Positions 32,080 through 40,849 of a DNA stretch of 46,358 nucleotides are shown here, in pieces. Location of the stretch: the NCBI RefSeq assembly GCF_003857015.1, contig NZ_QGGF01000060.1:1-46358 (forward strand). The letters are read 5' to 3'. The position numbers were made by a program, and so were the translations under genes. The notes below the pieces were generated by a model. The model made no database searches. It was given only the letters and a program-made list of their open reading frames with translations, and was not told the DNA's origin. The stretch's first letter is position 1, and every line of letters starts with the position of its first letter. The DNA is from Micromonospora globispora (GTDB lineage: Bacteria; Actinomycetota; Actinomycetes; Mycobacteriales; Micromonosporaceae).

Positions 32080-33131
32080 CGCAGATCCGCCCTCCGCTTG
32101 ACGTACATGTTCACCAGCGTCGCCAGCAGCAGCATCACCCCGAGGAACGTCCTGAACCAGTCGGGGTTCCAGCCGGCGTAGTTGATGCCGAGCTGGGTCA
32201 TGCCGAAGATCAGCGCGCCGAGCGACGCGCCGACCACCGAGCCGTAGCCGCCGGTGAGCAGGCAGCCGCCGATGACGGCGGCGATGATGAAGATGAACTC
32301 CTTGCCGACGCCCTCGCCGGACTGCACCGTGTTGAACTGGAACAGCAGGTGCATCCCGGACAGCCAGGCGCAGAATCCCACGGCCACGAAGAGGCCGATC
32401 TTGGTCGCCCGGACCGGTACGCCGACGGCGCGCGCCGCGGCGGCGTCGCCGCCGACCGCGAACACCCAGTTGCCCGCCCGCGTACGCAGCAGGACGTAGG
32501 CGGCGATGACGGTCAGCAGAACCCAGTACAGGACGGTGATCTTCAGGGTGACCGGCCCGAGGGTCACCTCGGATCCGAAGATGTTCTGCGCGCTGGCAAA
32601 GCCGTCCATGTCGCTGATGTCGGCGCTGGCGACATTGCCGGTGAGCAGCCGCGTGACGCCGAGGTTGACGCCCTGCAGGATGAAGAACGTGCCGAGCGTG
32701 ACCAGGAAGCTCGGCAGTCCGGTCTTGAGCAGCAGCCACCCGTTGAACGCGCCGATCGCGACGGAGACGGCCAGCGCCAGCAGGATGCCGACCCAGACGT
32801 TGAGCCCGAAGTTCCAGGCGAGCAGGGAAGCGGAGAGCCCGGAGGTGGTCACCGCGACGCCGGCGGAGAGGTCGAACTCCCCGCCGATCATGAGCAGCGC
32901 CACGGGGACGGCCATGATGCCGATGGTGGAGGCCCCGTAGAGGATCGTTCCGACGTTGGCGACGTTGCGGAAGGGTTCCGCGACCGCCATGAAGAGCAGG
33001 AAGATCACGATCGCCGCGATGAGCGATCCGACCTCAGGGCGGCTCAGCAGCCGTGCCGCAAGGGGGCGGGTGGCGACCCGGTCGTCCTGGGTCGCCACCC
33101 CCCTGCTCGGCTCCGTGGCCGTAGCAGTCAT
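32076..33131 (-). CDS. Permease of a ribose/inositol-type ABC importer
   Basis: The 351-residue protein has about ten hydrophobic helices, beginning VGSLIAAIVIFLLFMAVAEP. CUT2-family signatures are present: GIMAVPVALLMIGGEFDLSA, GIGAFNGWLL-like AIGAFNGWLLLKTGLPSFLV, RTRAGNWVFAVGGDAAAARA with VGVPVRATKIGLFVAVGFCA, and AAVIGGCLLTGGYGSVVGAS. The EFDLS motif is the usual helix-3 mark of sugar and inositol permeases. It is followed directly by the ATPase gene (4-base overlap) and lies 6 bases after the binding-protein gene. It forms the homodimeric membrane channel. Confidence 0.92.
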   Translation of the reverse strand: MTATATEPSRGVATQDDRVATRPLAARLLSRPEVGSLIAAIVIFLLFMAVAEPFRNVANVGTILYGASTIGIMAVPVALLMIGGEFDLSAGVAVTTSGLSASLLAWNFGLNVWVGILLALAVSVAIGAFNGWLLLKTGLPSFLVTLGTFFILQGVNLGVTRLLTGNVASADISDMDGFASAQNIFGSEVTLGPVTLKITVLYWVLLTVIAAYVLLRTRAGNWVFAVGGDAAAARAVGVPVRATKIGLFVAVGFCAWLSGMHLLFQFNTVQSGEGVGKEFIFIIAAVIGGCLLTGGYGSVVGASLGALIFGMTQLGINYAGWNPDWFRTFLGVMLLLATLVNMYVKRRADLR

Positions 33132-33137
33132 GTCAGC

Positions 33138-34127
33138 TCACCTCGTGCCGTTGCTTGCGAACTTCTCGACAGCAGCGACGTTGGTGTTGTCGATGAACGC
33201 GGGACCGGTCAGGGTCGCCGCGCCACCGCCGATGGTGTTGCCGTTGGTCTTGTAGAGCCACAGGCTGTCAACCGCGAGGTAGCCCTGCAGGTAGGGCTGC
33301 TGGTCGACCGCCCACTCGACCTGGCCGCCCTTGATCGCGCCCACGAGGTCCTTGTTGGTGTCGAAGGTGACCACCTTGGCCGAGCTGCTGGCGTCCTTCA
33401 CCGACTTGACGGCGGTCAGCGCGAACGGGGCGCCGAGGGTCAGCACCCGGTCGATGCTCTTGTCCTGCTGGAGCTTCGAGGTGATCGCCGCCTGGACGCT
33501 CGGCATGTCGGTGCCGGTGACGTAGATCTTCTCGGTGTTCGGGAACGTGGACTTCGTGCCGTCGCACCGGGCCTCGAGGCCGACGTGGCCCTGCTCCTGG
33601 ATGACGCAGAGCGCCTTCTTGGCGCCATCCTTCGTGAGCCTTTCGCCGGCCGCCTGACCGGCGATCCTCTCGTCCTGGCCGAAGTAGCCCAGCACGCCCA
33701 TGCTCTTCCACGCGTCGATGCCGCCGTTGAGGGCGACGACCGGGACACCGCCCTGGACGGCCTTCTGCACGTTGGCCTTCATGGCGTCGGGCTTGGCCAG
33801 GGTCACCGCGATGCCGTCGACCTTCTTGTCGATCGCGGACTGTACGAGGTTGGCCTGGTTCGCGCCGTCCGGGTCGGACTGGTACTGCAGGTCGACGTTG
33901 TCCTTCTTCGCCGCGTCCTCGGCGCCCTTGCGGACCAGGTCCCAGAAGGTGTCGCCCGGGGCCGCGTGGGTGATGAAGGCGACGGTCATCCTCGGGGTGG
34001 TGGCGGTGCCGGCCTTGCCGGCGTCACCCTCGGTGGACTGCTTGCCGCCGCTGGAGCTGCACGCCGCCAGGGCGAGAGCGGTCACGGCGCCGGCCGCGAG
34101 CAGGGACATGCGGGATCTGCGCATCAT
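33138..34127 (-). CDS. Periplasmic-type sugar/inositol-binding lipoprotein
   Basis: The chosen start (ATG 34127) gives MMRRSRMSLLAAGAVTALAL followed by the lipobox LAAC; an upstream ATG at 34148 would add seven residues but has a weaker ribosome site. The protein has the PBP type I fold: RMTVAFITHAAPGDTFWDLV, GADDAAKK-like RKGAEDAAKKDNVDLQYQSD, DGIAVTLAKPDAMKANVQKA, GVPVVALNGGIDAWKSMGVL, FGQDERIAGQAAGERLTKDG and VEWAVDQQPYLQGYLAVDSL. This is the IbpA/RbsB class. It captures inositol or a related polyol outside the membrane. A strong hairpin lies in the 138-base leader. Confidence 0.9.
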   Translation of the reverse strand: MMRRSRMSLLAAGAVTALALAACSSSGGKQSTEGDAGKAGTATTPRMTVAFITHAAPGDTFWDLVRKGAEDAAKKDNVDLQYQSDPDGANQANLVQSAIDKKVDGIAVTLAKPDAMKANVQKAVQGGVPVVALNGGIDAWKSMGVLGYFGQDERIAGQAAGERLTKDGAKKALCVIQEQGHVGLEARCDGTKSTFPNTEKIYVTGTDMPSVQAAITSKLQQDKSIDRVLTLGAPFALTAVKSVKDASSSAKVVTFDTNKDLVGAIKGGQVEWAVDQQPYLQGYLAVDSLWLYKTNGNTIGGGAATLTGPAFIDNTNVAAVEKFASNGTR

Positions 34128-34184
34128 CTCGTATCTGCCTTTCTTCATCCGCCACGTCGTCGGGACGGATCTGGGGGGACGGGT

Positions 34185-34203
34185 CAGGCGGTGGTACCGC
34201 CTG
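34185..34203 (-). promoter_or_regulatory. 8-bp-stem hairpin upstream of the binding-protein gene
   Basis: CAGGCGGT (34185-34192), loop GGT, and ACCGCCTG (34196-34203) form a perfect stem. It sits in the only sizeable gap of the inositol operon, between the second isomerase and the binding-protein gene. It may limit readthrough or protect the downstream mRNA so that the binding protein is made in excess. Confidence 0.45.
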
Positions 34204-34265
34204 TTGGAGGATCGTGGTGCCTGGTGTGATCGGTGTTGCCATCAGCTGCTCCCAAGGGGAGCCGG

Positions 34266-35162
34266 TCAGCGCAGCGGGCCGCAGGACTGCAGGTACGTCA
34301 GGGTCCGCCTCGCGATGGGCAGGGGCCTGTCGGCGGGGCACGGGTACATGTCCTGCTCGACGATGGCGAAGATATCCGCGTCGAGGTTCGCCAGGGCGTC
34401 GAGGATGGGGGGCATGTCGGGGATGCCCGTCGGTGGCTCGCACATGGCGCCCATCCGCACCGCCTCGCCGAAGCCGATGCCCTGTTCGTGCACGGCGGCC
34501 ACGACAGCGGGGTCGACCTGCTTGAGGTGCACGTACCCGATCCGCTCGGGATGGTCGCCGATGAGCTTGAGGTTGTCCCCACCGCAGTAGGAGATGTGTC
34601 CCGTGTCCAGGCACAGGCTCACCAGGTCGGGATCCGTCTCGTCAAGGAACCGCTCCACGTTCTCGTGCGTGTCCACGTGGGTGTCGGCGTGGGGATGGAA
34701 CTGGATCTGCAGGCCGAACTCCTCCCGGATGCGCCGCGCGAGCCGGTTCATCTGCCCGGCGTACGCCACCCACTGCTCGTCGGTCAGTCGCGCGTCCTCG
34801 AGGACCTTCACCGTCTGCGGGTCGCGCCAGAAGTCCGGGATGACCACGAGGTGCCGGGCGCCCATCGCCGCGGTCAGCGTGGCCGCCGCCGAGACGTCCT
34901 GCCACGTGGTGTCCCACGAGTCGGCGCGATGCAGGTGCTCGAAGATCGTGCCGGCGGTGACGCTTAACCCCCGCTGCTCGAGCTCGTCGCGCAGTCGGGG
35001 CGGGTCGGCGGGCAGGTAGCCGCACGGCCCCAGTTCGATACGGGTGTAGCCGGCCGCGGCGACCTCGTCCAGGAAGCGCTGCCAGGGGGTCTGTCGGGGG
35101 TCGTTGGGGAACCAGACCCCCCAGCTGTCCGGGGCGCTGCCGATCAGGGCCGGTCTGCTCAT
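34266..35162 (-). CDS. Sugar phosphate isomerase/epimerase-family protein (IolE/IolI type, distal copy)
   Basis: The 298-residue TIM-barrel protein starts ALIGSAPDSWGVWFPNDPRQ and contains GYTRIELGPCGYLPADPPRL, GARHLVVIPDFWRDPQTVKV, the metal-site strands IQFHPHADTHVDTHENVERF, SLCLDTGHISYCGGDNLKLI, GYVHLKQVDPAVVAAVHEQG and IFAIVEQDMYPCPADRPLPI. Glu, Asp, His and Glu residues on those strands match the metal site of the AP_endonuc_2 family. In inositol operons such proteins act as 2-keto-myo-inositol dehydratase (IolE) or inosose isomerase (IolI). Which role this copy has, relative to the one at 39883, cannot be decided here. It overlaps iolD by 4 bases. Confidence 0.85.
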   Translation of the reverse strand: MSRPALIGSAPDSWGVWFPNDPRQTPWQRFLDEVAAAGYTRIELGPCGYLPADPPRLRDELEQRGLSVTAGTIFEHLHRADSWDTTWQDVSAAATLTAAMGARHLVVIPDFWRDPQTVKVLEDARLTDEQWVAYAGQMNRLARRIREEFGLQIQFHPHADTHVDTHENVERFLDETDPDLVSLCLDTGHISYCGGDNLKLIGDHPERIGYVHLKQVDPAVVAAVHEQGIGFGEAVRMGAMCEPPTGIPDMPPILDALANLDADIFAIVEQDMYPCPADRPLPIARRTLTYLQSCGPLR

Positions 35163-37105
35163 CGCTTCGTCCTCCCGGTCGGCGCCAGCAGTGCGCGCTG
35201 GGTGGCCTTGTGCTCGACGTACGTGGCGTGGGCGCGCTGGGTGGTGTCGAGGTCGCTGACCTGGCTGACCGGGACATCCCACCACGACTCGCTGTCGAGG
35301 GCGTGGACGGTGGGGTCGGTCTCGACATGGATGACGACGGGACCGCCGTCCGCCGGGGCGGCCTTGGCGTCCTTGATCGCCTGCTCGAGTTCCCCGCGAC
35401 TGCGCACCTCGATCACCGTCGCGCCGAGGCTGCGGGCATTGGCGGCGAGGTCGATCGGCAGCTTCCCGCCGTCCAGCCGGCCGGTGGTGTCGTTACGGAA
35501 CCGGTACCTGGTGCCGAACCGCTGTGAGCCGACCGACTCCGACAGTGAGCCGATGGAGTGGAAGCCGTGGTTCTGGACCAGGACGACGATCACCTTGACC
35601 CGTTCCTGCACGGCCGTGACGAGTTCCGTCGGCATCATCAGGTAGGAGCCGTCGCCCACCAGGACGAAGACGTCCCGGTCGGGGTCGGCCAGCCGCACCC
35701 CGATGCCGCCGGGGATCTCGTAGCCCATGCACGAGTAGCCGTACTCGACGTGGTAGGCCTTGCGGTCCCGGACCCGCCACAGCTTGTGCAGATCGCCGGG
35801 CATGGAGCCGGCGGCGCAGACGACGACGTCCCTCGGGTCGGACAGCTCGTTGACGCAGCCGAGCACCGTGCCCTGGGTGAGGACGCCGGCGGCGAGCGCG
35901 TCGGTGACCTCGGCGGGCGGGTGGTACGCGGCCTCCACCCGCACGTCCCAGTCGCGGAACAGCCTCGCCTGCCGGTCCCGGTACGCCGGGTCCACCGCAT
36001 ACCCCCGCAGGGCCGCGGTGAGGGCGGTGAGGGCCTCGCGGGCGTCCGTCACCAGGGGCAGACCGGCGTGCTTGCCAGCGTCGAACCGGGCGATGTTGAT
36101 GTTGACAAAACGTACACCCGCATCCTGGAAGGCGGTGCGCGAAGCGGTGGTGAAGTCGCTGTAGCGGGTGCCGATGCCGATGACGACGTCGGCCTCCTGA
36201 GCCAGCGCATTGGCGGCCGTCGAGCCCGTCGAGCCGACCGCGCCCATGGCCTGCGGATGACCGTGCGGCAGTGCGCCCTTGCCGGCCTGAGTCTCCCCGA
36301 CCGGGATGCCGGTGGCCTCGCAGAACGCACCCAGCGCCTCCTCCGCGCCGGAGTAGTGCACCCCGCCGCCGGCGACCACGAGCGGTCGCTGCGCCGAGCG
36401 GATCAGCGCGGCCGCGTCCGCGACGTCGACGGCCTCCGGGACCGGCCGGGCGACCCGCCAGACCCGCGGCGCGAACAGGTCGATCGGCCAGTCCAACGCC
36501 TCCGCCTGCACGTCCTGCGGCAGCGCGATGGTCGCCGCCCCCGTCTCCACCGGGTCGGTGAGGACCCGCATCGCGCCGAGCAGGGCCGAGGGCAGCTGCT
36601 CCGGCCGGTTGACCCGGTCGAAGAAGCGCGACAGCGGTCGGAAGGCGTCGTTGACGGTGACGTCCGCGGCGTGCGGCACCTCGAGCTCCTGCAGCACCGG
36701 CCCGGACACCCGGGTGGCGAAGGTGCCCGAGGGCAGCAGCAGCACCGGCAGACGGTTCACGGTGGCCAGCGCCGCTCCCGTGAGCATGTTCGTCGAGCCG
36801 GGGCCGACGGACGCGGTGCAGGCCCAGGTCTGAAGGCGGTCCTTCTGACGTGCGTAGGCCACCGCGGTGTGGACCATGGCCTGCTCGTTGCGGGCCAGCA
36901 CGTAGGGCAGGCGCTCCTCCTGCTCGGCCAGCTCGTTCTGCAGCAGCGCCTGGCCCACGCCGGCGACGTTGCCGTGGCCGAAGATGCCGAGGCACCCGGC
37001 GAACAGCTTCTGGCGCTGGCCGTCCCGCTCGGTCCACTGGCTGGCCAGGAAGCGCACGACGGCCTGCCCCACGGTCAGGCGTACGGTTTCGGCGCCGGCG
37101 GTCAT
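35159..37105 (-). CDS. iolD: 3D-(3,5/4)-trihydroxycyclohexane-1,2-dione hydrolase
   Basis: The 648-residue ThDP enzyme starts at ATG 37105 (MTAGAETVRLTVGQAVVRFL). The order is typical of IolD: Pyr domain with GIFGHGNVAGVGQALLQNEL and RNEQAMVHTAVAYARQKDRL, TASVGPGSTNMLTGAALATV, central domain with RPLVVAGGGVHYSGAEEALG, and ThDP domain with EYGYSCMGYEIPGGIGVRLA and the Mg-binding VLVGDGSYLMMPTELVTAVQ with NHGF. The Glu of RNEQ is the cofactor-activating residue. It opens the inositol-derived ring to 5-deoxy-glucuronic acid. Both ends overlap neighbours by ATGA. Length is normal for the family (about 640). Confidence 0.95.
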   Translation of the reverse strand: MTAGAETVRLTVGQAVVRFLASQWTERDGQRQKLFAGCLGIFGHGNVAGVGQALLQNELAEQEERLPYVLARNEQAMVHTAVAYARQKDRLQTWACTASVGPGSTNMLTGAALATVNRLPVLLLPSGTFATRVSGPVLQELEVPHAADVTVNDAFRPLSRFFDRVNRPEQLPSALLGAMRVLTDPVETGAATIALPQDVQAEALDWPIDLFAPRVWRVARPVPEAVDVADAAALIRSAQRPLVVAGGGVHYSGAEEALGAFCEATGIPVGETQAGKGALPHGHPQAMGAVGSTGSTAANALAQEADVVIGIGTRYSDFTTASRTAFQDAGVRFVNINIARFDAGKHAGLPLVTDAREALTALTAALRGYAVDPAYRDRQARLFRDWDVRVEAAYHPPAEVTDALAAGVLTQGTVLGCVNELSDPRDVVVCAAGSMPGDLHKLWRVRDRKAYHVEYGYSCMGYEIPGGIGVRLADPDRDVFVLVGDGSYLMMPTELVTAVQERVKVIVVLVQNHGFHSIGSLSESVGSQRFGTRYRFRNDTTGRLDGGKLPIDLAANARSLGATVIEVRSRGELEQAIKDAKAAPADGGPVVIHVETDPTVHALDSESWWDVPVSQVSDLDTTQRAHATYVEHKATQRALLAPTGRTKR

Positions 37106-38019
37106 CGAGGTCCTCCGATCGGCAGTCTCGGGTCGACATCCTGCTGGGCCCACGAGTCCCGCAACCAGGCGTGGGCGGGGTCGTCGCAGATGAGCCAGGC
37201 CCGGGTCGCGCCGGGGCCGGCCATGACGTTCAGGTAGTAGAGGTCGTAACCGGGTGGGGCCATCGCGGGGCCGTGCCAGCCGTGCGGCACCAGGACGACA
37301 TCGCCCGAGCGGACCTCGGCGAAGACGTCCAGCGGCCGCTCGCGGGTGCCGTACACGCGTTGATAGCCGACCGGATCAGCTCCGTCCGCCGGGGACTCCG
37401 CCCGGACCTCGAAGTAGTAGATCTCCTCCAGCTCGGTCTCCACCCCCTCCCGCTCCTCGTCGTGCTTGTGCGGAGGGTAGGAGCTCCAGTTGCCGGCCGG
37501 CGTGATGACCTCGCACGCGATGATCGAGTCCGCGTCGAGCACCTGCGGGACGCCGAAGTTGCGCACCTCGCGCGAGGCCCGGCCGGCGCCCCGCAGCTCC
37601 ACGGGGACGTCCGCGGCGGCCACGTGCCGGAACGGCAGCGGCCTGCTGTGTTTCGTCGCCGTCGCGCCGCAGAGGGCCACCTTGGCCCGGCCAACGCCTG
37701 CGTTGCGCACCGTGAGGCTGGCGCCGCGCGGGACGTACGCCACGTCGGTCGCACCGACGAAGACGCTCGTCCGTCCGGCGAGCCGGGCCTCGTGGCGCTC
37801 TCCCGTGTGGTCGACCGCCGTGACGTCGAAGCTGCCCTGCAGGGGTACGACGATGACCTCGCTGTCGCCGAGGTCGAGGCTCACCTGGACGGCCGGTGCC
37901 AGTGTGGCCACCCGCAGACTGGTGTGCTGCCAGCCGTCGAGGGCGTCGGTGACGCACACCTGGAAGTCGCCGTCGGCGCAGCTGCCGAAGGGATGCACCC
38001 AGCGTCCGTTGTCGCTCAT
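37102..38019 (-). CDS. iolB: 5-deoxy-glucuronate isomerase
   Basis: The 305-residue bicupin begins MSDNGRWVHPFGSCADGDFQ. The IolB marks are present: AGRTSVFVGATDVAYVPRGA, then the metal-site segment ITPAGNWSSYPPHKHDEERE with the Glu-rich EGVETELEEIYYFEV, QRVYGTRERPLDVFAEVRSG, DVVLVPHGWHGPAMAPPGYD and LYYLNVMAGPGATRAWLICD. The His and Glu residues in PPHKHDE, EIYYFE and PHGWHG are the expected metal ligands. It isomerises 5-deoxy-glucuronate to the ketose that IolC phosphorylates. It overlaps iolD downstream and the Cgl0159-type gene upstream. Confidence 0.95.
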   Translation of the reverse strand: MSDNGRWVHPFGSCADGDFQVCVTDALDGWQHTSLRVATLAPAVQVSLDLGDSEVIVVPLQGSFDVTAVDHTGERHEARLAGRTSVFVGATDVAYVPRGASLTVRNAGVGRAKVALCGATATKHSRPLPFRHVAAADVPVELRGAGRASREVRNFGVPQVLDADSIIACEVITPAGNWSSYPPHKHDEEREGVETELEEIYYFEVRAESPADGADPVGYQRVYGTRERPLDVFAEVRSGDVVLVPHGWHGPAMAPPGYDLYYLNVMAGPGATRAWLICDDPAHAWLRDSWAQQDVDPRLPIGGPR

Positions 38020-38915
38020 CGCCGCCCCCCGTGCACGAGTTCCGCGGCGATGTCGACGGCGGTGGCGACGTCACCGTCCGGCGGGAAGAGCAGCGCCCGT
38101 CCGACCACCAGGCCGCGCACGGCCGGCAGGTCGAGCGCCTTGCCCCACGCGGCGTACGTGTCGTCCGGGTTGCGTCTCGGGTCACCGCCGAGCAGAAGCG
38201 TCGGCAGCGTGGTGGCGTCCATGACGCGCTCCAGATCGTCGACCACGGGCAGTTTCAGCCAGGTGTGCTGGCTGGTGGCCCCCAGACCCGCGGCGATGTG
38301 GATGGAGGTGATGGTCGAGTCGGGGTCGAGCAGGTTGCGCACCCGGCCGTTCTCCCGAACCGAGAGGAACGGCTCCACCATCGCCATGACACCGTGGGCG
38401 GCGAGCCCGGTGATGGCGCGGGCGCTCACCTGCAGCGTGGCTGCCGTACCCGGATCGCCGAGGCAGATCCGGGTCAGCATCTTGCCGCCCTCCAGCCCCC
38501 GGGCCGCGATCTCGTCGGCCGTGTACGCGGTGAACCGGTCGTCGAGCTCGAAGACCGCGCCCTGCAGGCCGCCTCGGTTCATCGACCCGATGGTGACCTT
38601 GTCCTCCAACGCCCCCATCAGGAGCAGGTCGTCGAGGATGTCGGGCGTGCCGAGAACGCCGTCGACGCCGGGGCGGGACAGCGCGGTAGCCAGCCGCTCC
38701 AGCAGCTCGCTGCGCGAGGCCATGGCCTGACGGTCGTCACGCACGCCCAGCGCGCCGCGCGCCGGGTGGTCCGCGGCCACGATCAGCAGTCTGCCGTCCA
38801 CGCCGACGAGCTGCCGGCGCCGGCGGGCGGCCCAGCCGTTGATGATCCGCCGCGGCTCGCGTACCCGGATCTCGGTCAGATCGGCGATGGTCGAACGGGT
38901 CGTCGTCACGGTCAT
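38016..38915 (-). CDS. Cgl0159-family (beta/alpha)8 protein, probable aldolase (IolJ position)
   Basis: The 299-residue protein contains TEIRVREPRRIINGWAARRR, VGVDGRLLIVAADHPARGAL, GVDGVLGTPDILDDLLLMGA, VTIGSMNRGGLQGAVFELDD, RFTAYTADEIAARGLEGGKM and GLGATSQHTWLKLPVVDDLE. The strands carry Asp-His and Lys residues placed like those of class I aldolases of the DeoC/LacD group. In corynebacterial and streptomycete inositol clusters this family replaces IolJ, the aldolase that splits the IolC product into dihydroxyacetone phosphate and malonate semialdehyde. Here no other aldolase gene is present in the operon, which supports that role. Overlaps with iolC and iolB are 4 bases each. Confidence 0.82.
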   Translation of the reverse strand: MTVTTTRSTIADLTEIRVREPRRIINGWAARRRRQLVGVDGRLLIVAADHPARGALGVRDDRQAMASRSELLERLATALSRPGVDGVLGTPDILDDLLLMGALEDKVTIGSMNRGGLQGAVFELDDRFTAYTADEIAARGLEGGKMLTRICLGDPGTAATLQVSARAITGLAAHGVMAMVEPFLSVRENGRVRNLLDPDSTITSIHIAAGLGATSQHTWLKLPVVDDLERVMDATTLPTLLLGGDPRRNPDDTYAAWGKALDLPAVRGLVVGRALLFPPDGDVATAVDIAAELVHGGRR

Positions 38916-39886
38916 CCCTCCTGTCCCGCGGTGGCGAGGACGGCCTCGACCTCGGCGGTGGTCGGCATGGCACTGGAGCACTCGAGTTTGGACGCGACGA
39001 TTGCCCCAGCCACGTTGGCGAAGCGCAGGATGCGACCCAGCTCCCACCCGTTGAGCAGGCCGTGGACCAGCGCACCCCCGAAGGCGTCACCCGCACCGAG
39101 GCCGTTGACCACCGTCACGGGGAACGGCCGCACTTCGACGCGCTCGTCGGCGGTCGCGGCCAGCACCCCCTTGGGTCCCTGCTTGACGATGGCGAGCTGC
39201 ACCCCGCGCTCGAGCAGGGCGTCCGCCGCGCGCTGGGGTTCGGTCTCGCCGACCGCCACCTCGCACTCCTCGCGGTTGCCGACCGCGACGGTGACATGCT
39301 CCAGGGCCTTGGCGACCTGGTCGCCGGCTTCGGCCGGGTGCGGCCAGAACATCGGCCGGTAGTCGAGGTCGAGGACGGTGTGCGACCGCCGGCCGCGGGC
39401 CTGCCACGCGGCGAAGTGCGCCGTGCGGGACGGCTCCTGCGACAGCCCGGTGACGGTGGCCCAGAAGACCCAGGCCGCGCGGATCGCGTCGAGCGGGAGT
39501 TCCTCCGCCTCGATCATCAGGTCGGGCGCGGTCGGATAGCGGTAGAAGTACAGCGGGAAGTCGTCCGGGGGGAAGATCTCGCAGAAGGTGACCGGCGTCG
39601 GGGGGCCGTCGACCTCGGTGACGAACGCGTCGTCGACGCCGAAGTCGCGCAGCGACCGACGGATGTAGCGACCGAACGGGTCGCGGCCGGTACGCGTGAT
39701 GAGCGCCGCCCGCCGTCCGTGCCGCGCCGCGGCCACGGCGACGTTGGTCGCGCTCCCGCCCAGAAACTTCTCGAAGCGCTCGACGTCCTCGAGGCCAACA
39801 CGGTGGTCGAGCGGGTAGATGTCCACCCCGCACCGACCCATGGCCACCAGATCGTACGCCGCGCCTCCTGCCGTCACCATCGTCAT
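38912..39886 (-). CDS. iolC: 5-dehydro-2-deoxygluconokinase
   Basis: The 324-residue PfkB-type kinase starts at ATG 39886 (TMVTAGGAAYDLVAMGRCGV). The IolC-typical substrate strand DIYPLDHRVGLEDVERFEKF precedes the GG motif FLGGSATNVAVAAARHGRRA. Later come FCEIFPPDDFPLYFYRYPTA, VLDLDYRPMFWPHPAEAGDQ, VGNREECEVAVGETE, VKQGPKGVLAATADERVEVR and the anion hole with catalytic Asp VVNGLGAGDAFGGALVHGLL. It phosphorylates 2-deoxy-5-keto-gluconate. ATG overlaps the isomerase stop upstream by four bases, and its own TGA overlaps the Cgl0159-type start. Confidence 0.93.
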   Translation of the reverse strand: MTMVTAGGAAYDLVAMGRCGVDIYPLDHRVGLEDVERFEKFLGGSATNVAVAAARHGRRAALITRTGRDPFGRYIRRSLRDFGVDDAFVTEVDGPPTPVTFCEIFPPDDFPLYFYRYPTAPDLMIEAEELPLDAIRAAWVFWATVTGLSQEPSRTAHFAAWQARGRRSHTVLDLDYRPMFWPHPAEAGDQVAKALEHVTVAVGNREECEVAVGETEPQRAADALLERGVQLAIVKQGPKGVLAATADERVEVRPFPVTVVNGLGAGDAFGGALVHGLLNGWELGRILRFANVAGAIVASKLECSSAMPTTAEVEAVLATAGQEG

Positions 39887-40845
39887 TCCCCGGCCGCGCT
39901 CGGTCCGGCCGCGGCCGCCTCGTCCGCCACGGCCAGCAGATGCTCGATGCTCGCCCGTACGTCGGCCACCGGGTTTGGTTCCGCGGACCCGGTGGCCGGG
40001 GAGCCGGCCAGTATGCAGTCCTGCTCGAGGACGTACCACCCCGCGTACCCGCTGTCCTCGAGGGCCGTCACGATCGCCTTGACGTCGACATCACCCTGGC
40101 CGAGCGGGACGTACATGCCACCGGCCACGGCTTCGGTGTAGGTGACCTCGCCGGACTGCACCCGCCGGACCCAGTCGATCCGGACGTCCTTGAGATGGGT
40201 GTGCGCGATCCGCCCGGGGTGCTGCTGCGCCACCGCGACCGGGTCGCCGCCGCCGATGTGCAGGTGCCCGGTGTCGAGGCACAGGCCGATTCGGCTCCCG
40301 GCGAGCACCTTGCCCGTCTCTTCGCCGCTCTCGACCATCGTGCCGACGTGCGGGTGCAGGGTGGCCACGAGTCCGCGGGTGGACGCCGCGTCGGTGATCC
40401 GGTCAAGGTTGCCCAGCAGAGTCGACCAGCCGGACTCGTCGAGGACCGGACGCTCGTCGTAGCCCTCCTGACCCGTCGCAGCGGCGATGACCACCGTGGA
40501 TGCGCTGGCCGCCACCAGACCGTCCATCGCACGTTCGACCTCCGGTAGCGGGTCGTGGCCCGGGTCGTGCAGGACGACGGGGACGAACTGCCCCACCGCC
40601 TTCAGGCCGTAACCGGCCAGCGTCGCGGCCTTGGCCGTGGGGTCGTCGGGCAGGAAGCCCTCCGGTCCGAACTCGGTGGCGGCCAGACCGAGTTCGCGCA
40701 TCTGCCGCAGCACGACGTTCGGTTCCAGTTGGTAGCCCCAGCCGGGGACCTCGCAGACGCCCCAGGAGATGGGTGCCCCGGCGATACGGTTGGGCACCGG
40801 GGTGGCGGCTCCTGGCGGGGTGGGTTCGGCGCTGACAAAGGTCAT
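39883..40845 (-). CDS. Sugar phosphate isomerase/epimerase-family protein (IolE/IolI type, proximal copy)
   Basis: The 320-residue TIM-barrel protein reads NRIAGAPISWGVCEVPGWGY after a short Pro/Ala-rich N-terminus. Then come LGLAATEFGPEGFLPDDPTA, VVLHDPGHDPLPEVERAMDG, VVIAAATGQEGYDERPVLDE, the metal-site strands LVATLHPHVGTMVESGEETG, IGLCLDTGHLHIGGGDPVAV, IAHTHLKDVRIDWVRRVQSG and GWYVLEQDCILAGSPATGSA. It is the second gene after the operon promoter and is coupled to iolC. One of this and the 34266 protein should be the inosose dehydratase (IolE), the other an inosose isomerase (IolI). ISWGVCEVPGWGYQL is frequent in actinobacterial inositol operons. Confidence 0.85.
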   Translation of the reverse strand: MTFVSAEPTPPGAATPVPNRIAGAPISWGVCEVPGWGYQLEPNVVLRQMRELGLAATEFGPEGFLPDDPTAKAATLAGYGLKAVGQFVPVVLHDPGHDPLPEVERAMDGLVAASASTVVIAAATGQEGYDERPVLDESGWSTLLGNLDRITDAASTRGLVATLHPHVGTMVESGEETGKVLAGSRIGLCLDTGHLHIGGGDPVAVAQQHPGRIAHTHLKDVRIDWVRRVQSGEVTYTEAVAGGMYVPLGQGDVDVKAIVTALEDSGYAGWYVLEQDCILAGSPATGSAEPNPVADVRASIEHLLAVADEAAAAGPSAAGE

Positions 40846-40849
40846 GGCC

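Noticed and set aside
32349..34229. 626-codon plus-strand ORF
   Set aside because: Antisense to permease and binding-protein genes, with shadow composition.
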